Source of the DNA: Halomonas sp. | Lineage (GTDB): Bacteria; Pseudomonadota; Gammaproteobacteria; Pseudomonadales; Halomonadaceae | Assembly: GCA_003560175.1 (NCBI GenBank) | Contig: PWIZ01000105.1 | Coordinates: 1-5,079, forward strand | Length of the DNA stretch: 5,079 nt | Direction of reading: 5' to 3' | Part shown: piece by piece, positions 1 to 5,079 of the stretch | Layout: every line of letters begins with the position of its first letter | Position numbering within the stretch: the first letter of the stretch is position 1 | Notes under the pieces: generated by a model | Databases searched by the model: none | What the model saw: the letters and a program-made list of their open reading frames with translations, nothing else | What the model was told of the DNA's origin: nothing | Program-made: the position numbers and the translations under genes

Positions 1-1724
1 CCGGGGGCCACCACCGAGGCGGCCACCGCGTAGGCGGCGGTGGTCGGCATGCCCATGCCCAGCAGGATCGAGATGCACATGGCGAAGATCAGCGCCAGCA
101 GCTGGCTGACGCCGGCCAGGCCGAGCAGCAGCGAGGAGAAGCGGGCGCCGACACCGGTCAGCGAGATGACGCCGACGATCAGGCCGGCGCAGGCGCACAC
201 GGCAATGATCTGGATCGCCATGGTGCCGGCCAGCTGCAGCGCCCGGAGGATCGACTGGATACCCATCTTGTTGGGAGAGAACCAGCTCACCACGGCGGCG
301 GAGGCGGTGGCCAGGGTGCCGGCGCGGATCACCGAGTAGCCCATGAACAGGGCAGCGATCAGGATGATGATCGGCGCGAACAGGTAGACCTGCTTGACCA
401 GCTTCGAGAACAGCGGAATCTCGTCCTTGCGCATGCCGCGCATGCCCTTGCGGGCCGCCTCGAAGTCCACCATGCAGTAGACCGAGAGGAAGTAGAGGAT
501 GGCCGGAATCAGCGCCGCCACGGCGATGTCGGTGTAGGGAATGCCGGTGATCTCGGCCATGATGAAGGCGCCGGCGCCCATGATCGGCGGCATGATCTGC
601 CCGCCGGTGGAAGCCGCCGCCTCGATGGCCCCGGCGCTCTTGGCCGGATAGCCCACCTTCTTCATCAGCGGAATGGTCAGCGAGCCGGTGGAGACCACGT
701 TGCCGGCGCTGGTGCCGTTGATCATGCCCATCAGCCCCGAGGCAAAGATGGAGACCTTGGCGGGTCCACCCCGCGCGCGACCGGCGGCGGCGAAGGCGAA
801 GTTGACGAAGTAGTCACCTACCTTGGAGGCCTGCAGGAAGGCGGCGAAGATGATGAATAGGATGATGTAGGTCGAGGAGACCGCGGTGGTCGGGCCGAGG
901 ATGCCCGCATCGGTGTAGACCTGGCTGAAGAAACGATTGAACGACAGCCCCGGGTAGCCCAGGAAGCCGGGCAGGTAGGGGCCGGCGAAGACGTAGAGCA
1001 GGAAGATCGCCGAAATCACCACCAGCGCCATGCCGGCCACGCGGCGGGTCAGTTCGAGGATCAGCAGCGAACCGGCCAGCGCCGCATAGGAGATGCCGAT
1101 GGGCGCGAAGGAGGTGCCGGTGGAGGCCCGCAGCGGGGTACCGTAGATCAGGATCAGGTAGCCGGCCACGGCCAGGGCGCTGACCATCAGCACCAGATCC
1201 GGGGGGGATAGCTTCGCGCGCACCTGGCGGTAACCCCAGGAGAGCAGAATCGCGGCGCTGGTGGCGAAGATCAGCGGGTAGCCGAAGTGCCAGGCCTCGA
1301 TGGCGGGGTCGATGCGCATGGCCCCGCCGCCGATCATCTGCTGCATCCGGTAGACCTGGAAGAGGGCGTAGCCGGCGGGAATCAGCAGGGCGTAGCTGAT
1401 CCAACCGAGCCAGGCCGGCGACTGTTTCACGTTGCCCTCGCCGGCGAAGCGGGTGCCGGTATAGAGAGCAAAGCCGAGGATCAGCGCGCCGGCGATGTGC
1501 ACGATGCGAAACGACCAGGTTTCCATCGGATAGACGTTGAGCGAGATCAGGTGGAAGCTGGAGTAGGCGATGGCCAGGGCGGCGAACAGCAGCCACTGCC
1601 AGCCGACGTAAAGTCGTCGGTTGGACTCGACGATCTCCTCGTCGACGCCCGCGGCGATAGTCTCGGGCGCCTGGTCGAGGACCTCCTCGGACGCCCCGGG
1701 ACGGGTATCGGGAGAGTTGCTCAT
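1..1724 (-). CDS. TAXI-type TRAP transporter fused permease (4TM/12TM), 3' end cut by window edge
   Basis: Inner-membrane permease of a tripartite (TRAP) uptake system; it takes a solute from the periplasmic binding protein encoded just upstream and imports it with an ion gradient. 574 codons are visible with no stop. After an acidic, probably cytoplasmic tail (about residues 1-35), four hydrophobic segments near 42-62, 73-90, 107-122 and 147-163 form the DctQ-like small-subunit part. From about 175 onward comes the DctM-like part. Diagnostic motifs are NGTSAGNVVSTGSLTIPLMK (336-355), the EAAASTGGQIMPPIMGAGAF stretch (368-387) and GMGMPTTAAY (556-565). This matches the fused TRAP 4TM/12TM family that partners TAXI binding proteins. 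Members are usually about 620-700 residues, so roughly 50-120 C-terminal residues lie outside the window. ATG at 1724 is preceded by GAGGG at 1735-1739, ten bases upstream, and no upstream in-frame start is needed. The substrate is not predictable from the permease. The family call is very secure. Confidence 0.96.
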   Translation of the reverse strand, partial: MSNSPDTRPGASEEVLDQAPETIAAGVDEEIVESNRRLYVGWQWLLFAALAIAYSSFHLISLNVYPMETWSFRIVHIAGALILGFALYTGTRFAGEGNVKQSPAWLGWISYALLIPAGYALFQVYRMQQMIGGGAMRIDPAIEAWHFGYPLIFATSAAILLSWGYRQVRAKLSPPDLVLMVSALAVAGYLILIYGTPLRASTGTSFAPIGISYAALAGSLLILELTRRVAGMALVVISAIFLLYVFAGPYLPGFLGYPGLSFNRFFSQVYTDAGILGPTTAVSSTYIILFIIFAAFLQASKVGDYFVNFAFAAAGRARGGPAKVSIFASGLMGMINGTSAGNVVSTGSLTIPLMKKVGYPAKSAGAIEAAASTGGQIMPPIMGAGAFIMAEITGIPYTDIAVAALIPAILYFLSVYCMVDFEAARKGMRGMRKDEIPLFSKLVKQVYLFAPIIILIAALFMGYSVIRAGTLATASAAVVSWFSPNKMGIQSILRALQLAGTMAIQIIAVCACAGLIVGVISLTGVGARFSSLLLGLAGVSQLLALIFAMCISILLGMGMPTTAAYAVAASVVAP

Positions 1725-1765
1725 GGGGGGTTCACCCTCGGGTGTGAGTCGGGACGGCAAGTATG

Positions 1766-1796
1766 CCGCCCCGCGCCGGATAACGACGCGGGGCGG
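1766..1796 (-). promoter_or_regulatory. Strong intercistronic hairpin between binding protein and permease genes
   Basis: A perfect 10-bp GC-only inverted repeat (CCGCCCCGCG at 1766-1775, CGCGGGGCGG at 1787-1796) encloses an 11-base loop. It lies in the 92-base gap between the binding-protein stop and the permease start. In the minus-strand transcript the stem is followed by GCATACTTGCC rather than a run of U, so it is not a canonical intrinsic terminator. The likely role, by analogy with other binding-protein/permease operons, is partial termination or protection of the upstream mRNA from 3' exonucleases. Either would make the binding protein more abundant than the permease. The structure is seen; the role is inferred. 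Confidence 0.6.
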
Positions 1797-1816
1797 GGTT
1801 CACGGTGTTTGCAGGC

Positions 1817-2800
1817 TTACAGCTTCAGATCGTCGGCGATCTCATAGCCGTTTTCCTCGTACCAGCGCACGGCGCCCGGATGGAAGGGCAGCACGGTGTT
1901 GTGCACGATGTTCTCCGGGATGGAGGTCTCGGCAGAGCGGTGTACGTTCCGCATCTTGTCGTTGTTCTCCATGGTGAGCTTGGTCACCTCGTAGATGAAA
2001 CTCTCCGACACGTCGCAGCCGGCGATGGCGAAGTTCCACATGGAGACGGCGCGGCCGTCTTCTTCCAGGGTGTTGTAGGTGCTGGCGGGGATCTGGAAGG
2101 CCGCCACCGGGAAGGCCTCGAGTACCTGGGCCTGCTCCTCCTCGGTGAACTCGATGATGTTCACGTCGGTCTGCACCTCGAGTTGGCTGACCGCCGGGAT
2201 CGGGATGCCTGCGGCGAAGGCGATGACATCGAGCAGGCCGTCCTGCAGCTGTCCGCCCAAGTCGGTCCAGCCGCCGTTGCGACGCTGGAAGTCGACGCCC
2301 AGCTCTTCCAGGATGGCCGGGAAGTAGGTGTCGGAGGTGGAGGCCGCCGGGCCGAAACCGATGCGAGCGCCGTCCGGAATCTCGGAGATGCGGGTGATGC
2401 CGGAGTTGGAGAGCGCGGTGATCGAGAACGGAGTCTCATACATCGGAAAGAGCGCGCAGACGTTGTCCATGGCGATACCGGGCGCCAGCGGGCTCTTGCC
2501 GGTCGCGGCCTCGGCGGCTGGGCCCATGGTGGTCAGGCCCAGGGCGATATCACCGGTGTGCACCAGCGCCAGGTTCTGAGTCGGGCCGCCCGTCACTTCG
2601 CCGCCGCCGGAGACATCCAGCTCGTCGGCGATCAGGTTGGCCCAGCCGGAGCCATAGACGAAGTAGGTCCCGCCCTGGCTGGCGGTGCCCACGGTAAAGT
2701 TGGAGGGCCAGTCGCTGCGGTCGGCCTGGGCGGCGGCCGCGGCGACCAGCAGGGAGCCGGCGACAGTACCGGCGAGAAGCTTGGTGGAGAGAGGGCGCAT
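1817..2800 (-). CDS. TAXI family TRAP transporter periplasmic solute-binding protein
   Basis: Extracytoplasmic receptor that binds the solute and delivers it to the fused TRAP permease encoded 92 bases downstream. 327 residues, normal for the TAXI family (TRAP-associated extracytoplasmic immunogenic protein). Residues 1-26 are a Sec signal peptide: a short basic start (R2, K7), a hydrophobic core ending in AAAAA, and an AQA|D cleavage site after A26. The mature protein opens with the family's first beta strand and glycine-rich ligand loop, VGTASQGGTYFVYGSGWANL (37-56). The hinge region includes LFPMYETPFSI (117-127) and the second lobe IGFGPAASTSDTY (147-159). The C-terminal FHPGAVRWYEENG (306-318) is typical of TAXI proteins. 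Mature composition is acidic. There are only two cysteines, C115 and C262, both expected in the periplasm. ATG at 2800 is preceded by AGGAA (2808-2812) with a 7-base spacer; the stop is TAA. Known TAXI ligands include glutamate and 2-oxoglutarate, but the ligand here is unknown. Confidence 0.96.
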   Translation of the reverse strand: MRPLSTKLLAGTVAGSLLVAAAAAQADRSDWPSNFTVGTASQGGTYFVYGSGWANLIADELDVSGGGEVTGGPTQNLALVHTGDIALGLTTMGPAAEAATGKSPLAPGIAMDNVCALFPMYETPFSITALSNSGITRISEIPDGARIGFGPAASTSDTYFPAILEELGVDFQRRNGGWTDLGGQLQDGLLDVIAFAAGIPIPAVSQLEVQTDVNIIEFTEEEQAQVLEAFPVAAFQIPASTYNTLEEDGRAVSMWNFAIAGCDVSESFIYEVTKLTMENNDKMRNVHRSAETSIPENIVHNTVLPFHPGAVRWYEENGYEIADDLKL

Positions 2801-2807
2801 GGCGTGA

Positions 2808-2812
2808 TTCCT
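2808..2812 (-). promoter_or_regulatory. Ribosome binding site of the TAXI binding-protein gene
   Basis: AGGAA on the minus strand lies 7 bases before the ATG at 2800. It supports this start, which also gives a complete signal peptide. Confidence 0.7.
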
Positions 2813-2926
2813 GTTGCGAGTTGTCGTTGGTGATGCCTGGGCAGGAGCCCGGCAGATGCCGTATCAGTCTGGCAGCTCTGCTTAACCCGCTGTTGCCGGG
2901 CGTTGGCTCTATTCAACGTTGTCTAT

Positions 2927-2942
2927 GGCAAACACTGGGCCA
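2927..2942 (-). promoter_or_regulatory. Candidate sigma-54 (RpoN) -24/-12 promoter for the TAXI-TRAP operon
   Basis: The minus strand reads TGGCCC-AGTGT-TTGCC. The sigma-54 consensus is TGGCAC-N5-TTGCA/T, so the invariant GG (2941-2940) and GC (2929-2928) are present with the required ten-base separation. Only the A of TGGCAC and the last position of TTGCW differ. The predicted start of transcription is near 2916, giving a leader of about 116 bases before the binding-protein ATG. Palindromic sites lie about 95-150 bases upstream of that point, a normal distance for enhancer-binding activators. The dctPQM TRAP operon of Pseudomonas aeruginosa is known to depend on RpoN and DctB/DctD, which makes the idea reasonable for this TRAP system. 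It remains a motif-based inference. Confidence 0.5.
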
Positions 2943-3009
2943 TATGGCTGAAACACCATGTGATTCAGTGCTCTGCGATTGGCTTTCTCGACGAAGGTCG
3001 AAGCGGCAG

Positions 3010-3036
3010 GTGCGGGCTCCGGCTGGGAGTCCGCAC
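3010..3036. repeat. Imperfect inverted repeat with GTGCGG/CCGCAC arms
   Basis: GTGCGG (3010-3015) pairs with CCGCAC (3031-3036) and CTCC (3017-3020) pairs with GGAG (3026-3029), around a GGCTG loop. Position 3016/3030 is a G.T wobble on the plus strand and an A/C mismatch in the minus-strand transcript. The outer arms are the same GTGCGG sequence found in the 18-bp palindrome 17 bases away. It could be a second activator site or a weak terminator for the Na/Pi gene; no U-run follows it in the minus-strand direction. Confidence 0.5.
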
Positions 3037-3052
3037 GCTGGCCTGAGCGTCA

Positions 3053-3070
3053 TGTGCGGATATCCGCACA
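3053..3070. promoter_or_regulatory. Perfect 18-bp palindrome, candidate operator or upstream activator site
   Basis: TGTGCGGATATCCGCACA is identical to its reverse complement over all 18 bases. Its centre is about 260 bases upstream of the binding-protein ATG and about 145 bases upstream of the predicted sigma-54 start point. The left half overlaps no other element, while the right half is continuous with the adjacent 14-bp tandem repeat. A perfect even palindrome of this size is what a dimeric helix-turn-helix regulator would bind; the regulator is not in the window and its family cannot be named safely. The site lies 48 bases beyond the Na/Pi stop codon, and no U-run follows, so terminator function is less likely. 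Confidence 0.55.
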
Positions 3071-3096
3071 GCGAGTCCCGCACAGCGAGTCCCGCA
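3065..3096. repeat. 14-bp direct tandem repeat adjoining the palindrome
   Basis: CGCACAGCGAGTCC occurs at 3065-3078 and again without gap at 3079-3092, followed by the first four bases of a third copy (CGCA, 3093-3096). The first copy begins inside the right half of the 18-bp palindrome. On the minus strand this places TGCGG half-sites at 3096, 3082 and 3068, exactly 14 bases apart. The array may be extra half-sites for the same regulator or a replication-slippage duplication of one site. Confidence 0.7.
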
Positions 3097-3117
3097 TGGC
3101 GTGGTATCCAGGTCGCT

Positions 3118-4824
3118 TCAGGAGGGTGTCAGAGCTCCCATCAGGCGAGTGGCCTGATGCAGGTCGTTCATCAGCGAGGAGGCCAGCCAGGGGTCGAGGC
3201 GGTGCTGGCGCAGGCGCTCGGCCATGGCCTGCTGCCAGTGCTGGCGGACCTCGTCGATGGGCGAGGTAGTGTCCGCCGAATCGGGCGTGGCGGCCAGGCG
3301 GTTGAGGCCTTGGGCCAGGGCCAGGCGGATATCGTCATGGGCGTCGCGCAGGGGGCTGGCCGGGGCGGCATGGCGCATCAGACTGCGCTGGAGCACCTCG
3401 CCGAAGCGCACCGCCTCCACCATGCGCAGGGTGCGCGCATGGAGAGTCTCGAGTCGGGTTGCCTGCTCCGGGGTGAGTGGCATAACGAGCCGTGCATAGA
3501 ACGCCAGGATCTCCGCCATCAGCGGCTTGATCTGCTCGTGATAGCGGGCGTTGACCATGGGCCAGGCGCTCGTGTCGATGTGCGCCTTGACCACGTCGCG
3601 GGAGGGCGGATGGCCGATGACGTCGGCGCTGGGCATCAGGATCGCCGAACAGAGCAGGTGATAGGCGCGGCGGTTGAGCCGCTGGCACTCCTGCTCAATG
3701 GCAGCCAGGGCGGTATCGGCGTGCTGCAGGGCGGTGGTGTTGAGGTACTTGGCCTGGGCGGGGGGAATCCGCGAGGGTTCGGGAAAGAGCCGCTCCAGCC
3801 GCGCGGCGAGGCGCGGGATCAGCGGCAGCATCAGCACGATGCCGAGCAGGTTGAACAGGGTGTGGAACAGCGCCAGCTTCAGCGGCCAGGCGTCCGCCGC
3901 CAGGCCGATCAGCTCTCCGAGTTCGTCCACCAGCCAGGCCAGCGGCACCAGCAGCGCCAGCGCCACCGTCGCGGTGGTCAGGTTGAATACCACGTGGGCC
4001 CCGGCCAACCGGCGCGACGCGGCACCGGCGCCCAGTGCACCGAGTACCGCGGTAACGGTGGTGCCGACGTTGGCGCCGATGGCAATGGCCAGGGCCGGCA
4101 GGTAGGGCAGCTGCCCCCCGGCCAGGGCGGCCAGGGTGATCAGCAGGGTGGCGTGGCTCGACTGCATCACCACCGTGGCGACGATGCCGAACAGCACGAA
4201 CAGCGGCCAGTGCCAGGCGCTGCCGCCGGCCAGGCCCTCCAGGGAGAGGCCGTCCTGCCAGGCCTCGAAGCCCAGCTTCATGAAATCAATACCCAGGAAC
4301 AGCAGGCCGATGCCCAGCAGCACGCCTGCCGCCGCGGCGCGGCCGTCCTTGAGCACCCGGGAGCCCAGCAGTCCCAGGGCCAGGAAGGGCATGGCGAACT
4401 GGGCGAGATCGAAGCGCAGGCCAAAGCCGGCGATCAGCCAGGCTCCGGTGGTGGTGCCGAGGTTGGCACCGAACAGCAGGGCGATGGCGCCGGGCAGGGC
4501 CACCAGCCCGGCGCCAACGAAGGAGAGTGCGAGCAGGGTGACCAGAGAGCTGGATTGGACCAGCGCCGTGGCGGCGGCGCCCACCCCGAGAGCGCGGATC
4601 GGATAGCGGGTGGCGGTATGCAGCCAGCGGTCCAGGGTGCCGCCGGAGAGGCGTTTGATGGCGTCGCTCAGGTGGGTCATGCCCCACAGGAAAAGCCCCA
4701 GCCCGGCGGCCAGGGTGGCGAGATCAAGGCGTGCCAGCAGTACTGCCGCCGCGGCCGCCAGACCCAGCCCTTCGAGTTGGTGGCGCCGGGACAGCAGCGC
4801 CTGCGCCACTCCCTGGCGGGTCAT
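3118..4824 (-). CDS. Na/Pi cotransporter family membrane protein with PhoU-like C-terminal domain
   Basis: Inner-membrane protein of the sodium-dependent phosphate cotransporter family (NptA/YjbB type), expected to move inorganic phosphate; the E. coli relative YjbB has been linked to phosphate export, so direction is open. 568 residues, a usual length for the bacterial two-domain form. Two inverted-topology repeats are clear: ALVQSSSLVT (87-96) with GANLGTTTGA (119-128), and VVMQSSHATL (218-227) with GANVGTTVTA (250-259). The QSS triplets (90-92, 221-223) are the family hallmark. HxxFN motifs recur at 277-281 and 321-325. Hydrophobic segments fill about residues 17-340; residues from about 355 to 565 are soluble, helical and PhoU-like. 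ATG at 4824 follows the stop of the zinc-ribbon gene after one base, with AAGG at 4834-4837 inside that gene as a possible ribosome site. Stop is TGA. Substrate assignment to phosphate rests on family membership only. Confidence 0.93.
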   Translation of the reverse strand: MTRQGVAQALLSRRHQLEGLGLAAAAAVLLARLDLATLAAGLGLFLWGMTHLSDAIKRLSGGTLDRWLHTATRYPIRALGVGAAATALVQSSSLVTLLALSFVGAGLVALPGAIALLFGANLGTTTGAWLIAGFGLRFDLAQFAMPFLALGLLGSRVLKDGRAAAAGVLLGIGLLFLGIDFMKLGFEAWQDGLSLEGLAGGSAWHWPLFVLFGIVATVVMQSSHATLLITLAALAGGQLPYLPALAIAIGANVGTTVTAVLGALGAGAASRRLAGAHVVFNLTTATVALALLVPLAWLVDELGELIGLAADAWPLKLALFHTLFNLLGIVLMLPLIPRLAARLERLFPEPSRIPPAQAKYLNTTALQHADTALAAIEQECQRLNRRAYHLLCSAILMPSADVIGHPPSRDVVKAHIDTSAWPMVNARYHEQIKPLMAEILAFYARLVMPLTPEQATRLETLHARTLRMVEAVRFGEVLQRSLMRHAAPASPLRDAHDDIRLALAQGLNRLAATPDSADTTSPIDEVRQHWQQAMAERLRQHRLDPWLASSLMNDLHQATRLMGALTPS

Positions 4825-4825
4825 G

Positions 4826-5071
4826 TCAACGCGCCTTGGGGTCGAGGATCTTCACGGTCTGAATGTCCTGGCGGGTCTGCTCCTCGCGGGGCTGGTTGAC
4901 ACGGGTGCTCAGCTCCGGCGCGGACTCGTCCTCGATGGGCAGCTGCTCGAAGAAATCACAGCTGACGCACTCACGGTAGCGGATGCCGTTCTGCTCCCAG
5001 CTGCGTATGCGGTCCATCTCGGCGCAGCGTGGGCAGATGGCGCCGGCGATAAAGCGTTTCTGGACGGTCAT
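4826..5071 (-). CDS. yheV: YheV-type (DUF2387) small zinc-ribbon protein
   Basis: 81-residue protein of unknown function. It has two cysteine pairs, CPRC (13-16) and CVSC (35-38), spaced as in a single zinc ribbon. The N-terminal KRFIAGAICP segment (5-14) closely matches my recollection of E. coli YheV (KRFIAGAKCP), which also supports ATG 5071 as the start. The C-terminal half (about 45-81) is charged and probably disordered, somewhat longer than in E. coli. No signal peptide or membrane segment, so cytoplasmic. Its TGA is separated from the Na/Pi transporter ATG by one base, implying co-transcription and translational coupling. GAG at 5077-5079 could be part of its ribosome site; the rest is outside the window. 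Upstream bases also allow a preceding gene to end with TGA at 5070-5068 in an ATGA overlap, but only three codons are visible. Metal binding is inferred from the cysteines. Confidence 0.9.
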   Translation of the reverse strand: MTVQKRFIAGAICPRCAEMDRIRSWEQNGIRYRECVSCDFFEQLPIEDESAPELSTRVNQPREEQTRQDIQTVKILDPKAR

Positions 5072-5079
5072 GATGACTC

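Larger units (their letters stand above)
2801..3117. other. 317-base gene-free regulatory region upstream of the TAXI-TRAP operon
   Basis: It lies between the stop of the Na/Pi transporter gene and the start of the binding-protein gene, both on the minus strand. I see no plausible gene in it. Read in the direction of transcription it holds a 14-bp tandem repeat (3065-3092), a perfect 18-bp palindrome (3053-3070), a GTGCGG-armed hairpin (3010-3036), a small inverted repeat TCGAC-GAAG-GTCGA (2988-3001), a sigma-54-like promoter (2927-2942) and two small adjacent hairpins in the predicted leader (2839-2850, GGGC/GCCC; 2850-2861, CGGCA/TGCCG). Base composition is noticeably less GC-rich from about 2880 to 2990 than in the flanking genes, as expected for promoter DNA. 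No convincing sigma-70 -35/-10 pair and no hairpin plus U-run terminator for the upstream gene were found. Confidence 0.75.

Noticed and set aside
814..1596. Minus-strand 260-codon frame overlapping the permease gene
   Set aside because: Out of frame with the permease, arginine/proline/leucine-rich, with no start context; the true reading frame is continuous through the whole stretch with TRAP motifs.
1287..1847. Plus-strand 186-codon frame over the permease N-terminus
   Set aside because: Antisense shadow without a recognisable domain or ribosome site.
1805..2833. Plus-strand open frame of 342 codons over the binding-protein gene
   Set aside because: Antisense shadow; the opposite strand has a signal peptide, a ribosome site and TAXI motifs.
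2905..2931. Sigma-70 promoter TTGCCA with TAGAGC
   Set aside because: The spacing is 14 bases and the -10 match is poor; weaker than the overlapping sigma-54 reading.
2939..2948. GCCATATGGC palindrome beside the sigma-54-like element
   Set aside because: Only 10 bp and overlapping the -24 element; it may be a chance palindrome and is too short to call an operator by itself.
2955..2970. Possible IHF bending site between activator sites and sigma-54 promoter
   Set aside because: The best match, AATCACATGGTGT on the minus strand, has about three mismatches to WATCAANNNNTTR, so it is not supported.
2821..4899. Very long plus-strand open frame (692 codons) opposite the Na/Pi transporter gene
   Set aside because: It is the antisense shadow of a GC-rich gene. 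The translation is a low-complexity run of G, Q, H, A and R without a family motif, while the minus strand encodes a clear QSS-type transporter.
5068..5079. C-terminal end (Glu-Ser-Ser-stop) of a gene upstream of the zinc-ribbon gene
   Set aside because: The frame gives an ATGA overlap that would be typical of an operon, but three codons are too few to support a gene.

Overview
The window is GC-rich and reads as a chromosomal segment of a gammaproteobacterium. The main taxonomic clue is a YheV-type zinc-ribbon gene, a family I know from Gammaproteobacteria. High GC, an acidic secreted binding protein and the transporter mix would fit a Halomonas-like marine or halophilic genus, but the genus is inference. 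All four genes lie on the minus strand, so they are transcribed from right to left in window coordinates. No RNA gene, insertion sequence, CRISPR array or tRNA was seen.

Right part (3118-5071): a two-gene unit. A small four-cysteine zinc-ribbon protein (YheV/DUF2387 type) is followed after one base by a Na+/phosphate cotransporter-family membrane protein. The latter has two inverted-repeat QSS/GAN-GTT cores and a PhoU-like C-terminal tail. The TGA-C-ATG junction suggests translational coupling.

Middle (2801-3117): 317 bases without a gene. This stretch carries the likely control region of the TRAP transporter. It holds an 18-bp perfect palindrome fused to a 14-bp tandem repeat, a second hairpin with the same GTGCGG arms, and a good match to a sigma-54 (-24/-12) promoter placed about 125 bases before the binding-protein start. 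This arrangement, upstream activator sites plus a sigma-54 promoter, is the most interesting reading in the window.

Left part (1-2800): a TAXI-type TRAP transporter. The periplasmic solute-binding protein comes first. A 92-base gap with a strong hairpin follows, then the fused 4TM/12TM permease, which runs off the left edge. The two proteins would form an ion-driven high-affinity uptake system for an organic anion. The substrate cannot be read from the sequence. No clearly new system is visible; the novelty, if any, lies in the regulatory region and in the zinc-ribbon/phosphate-transporter coupling.
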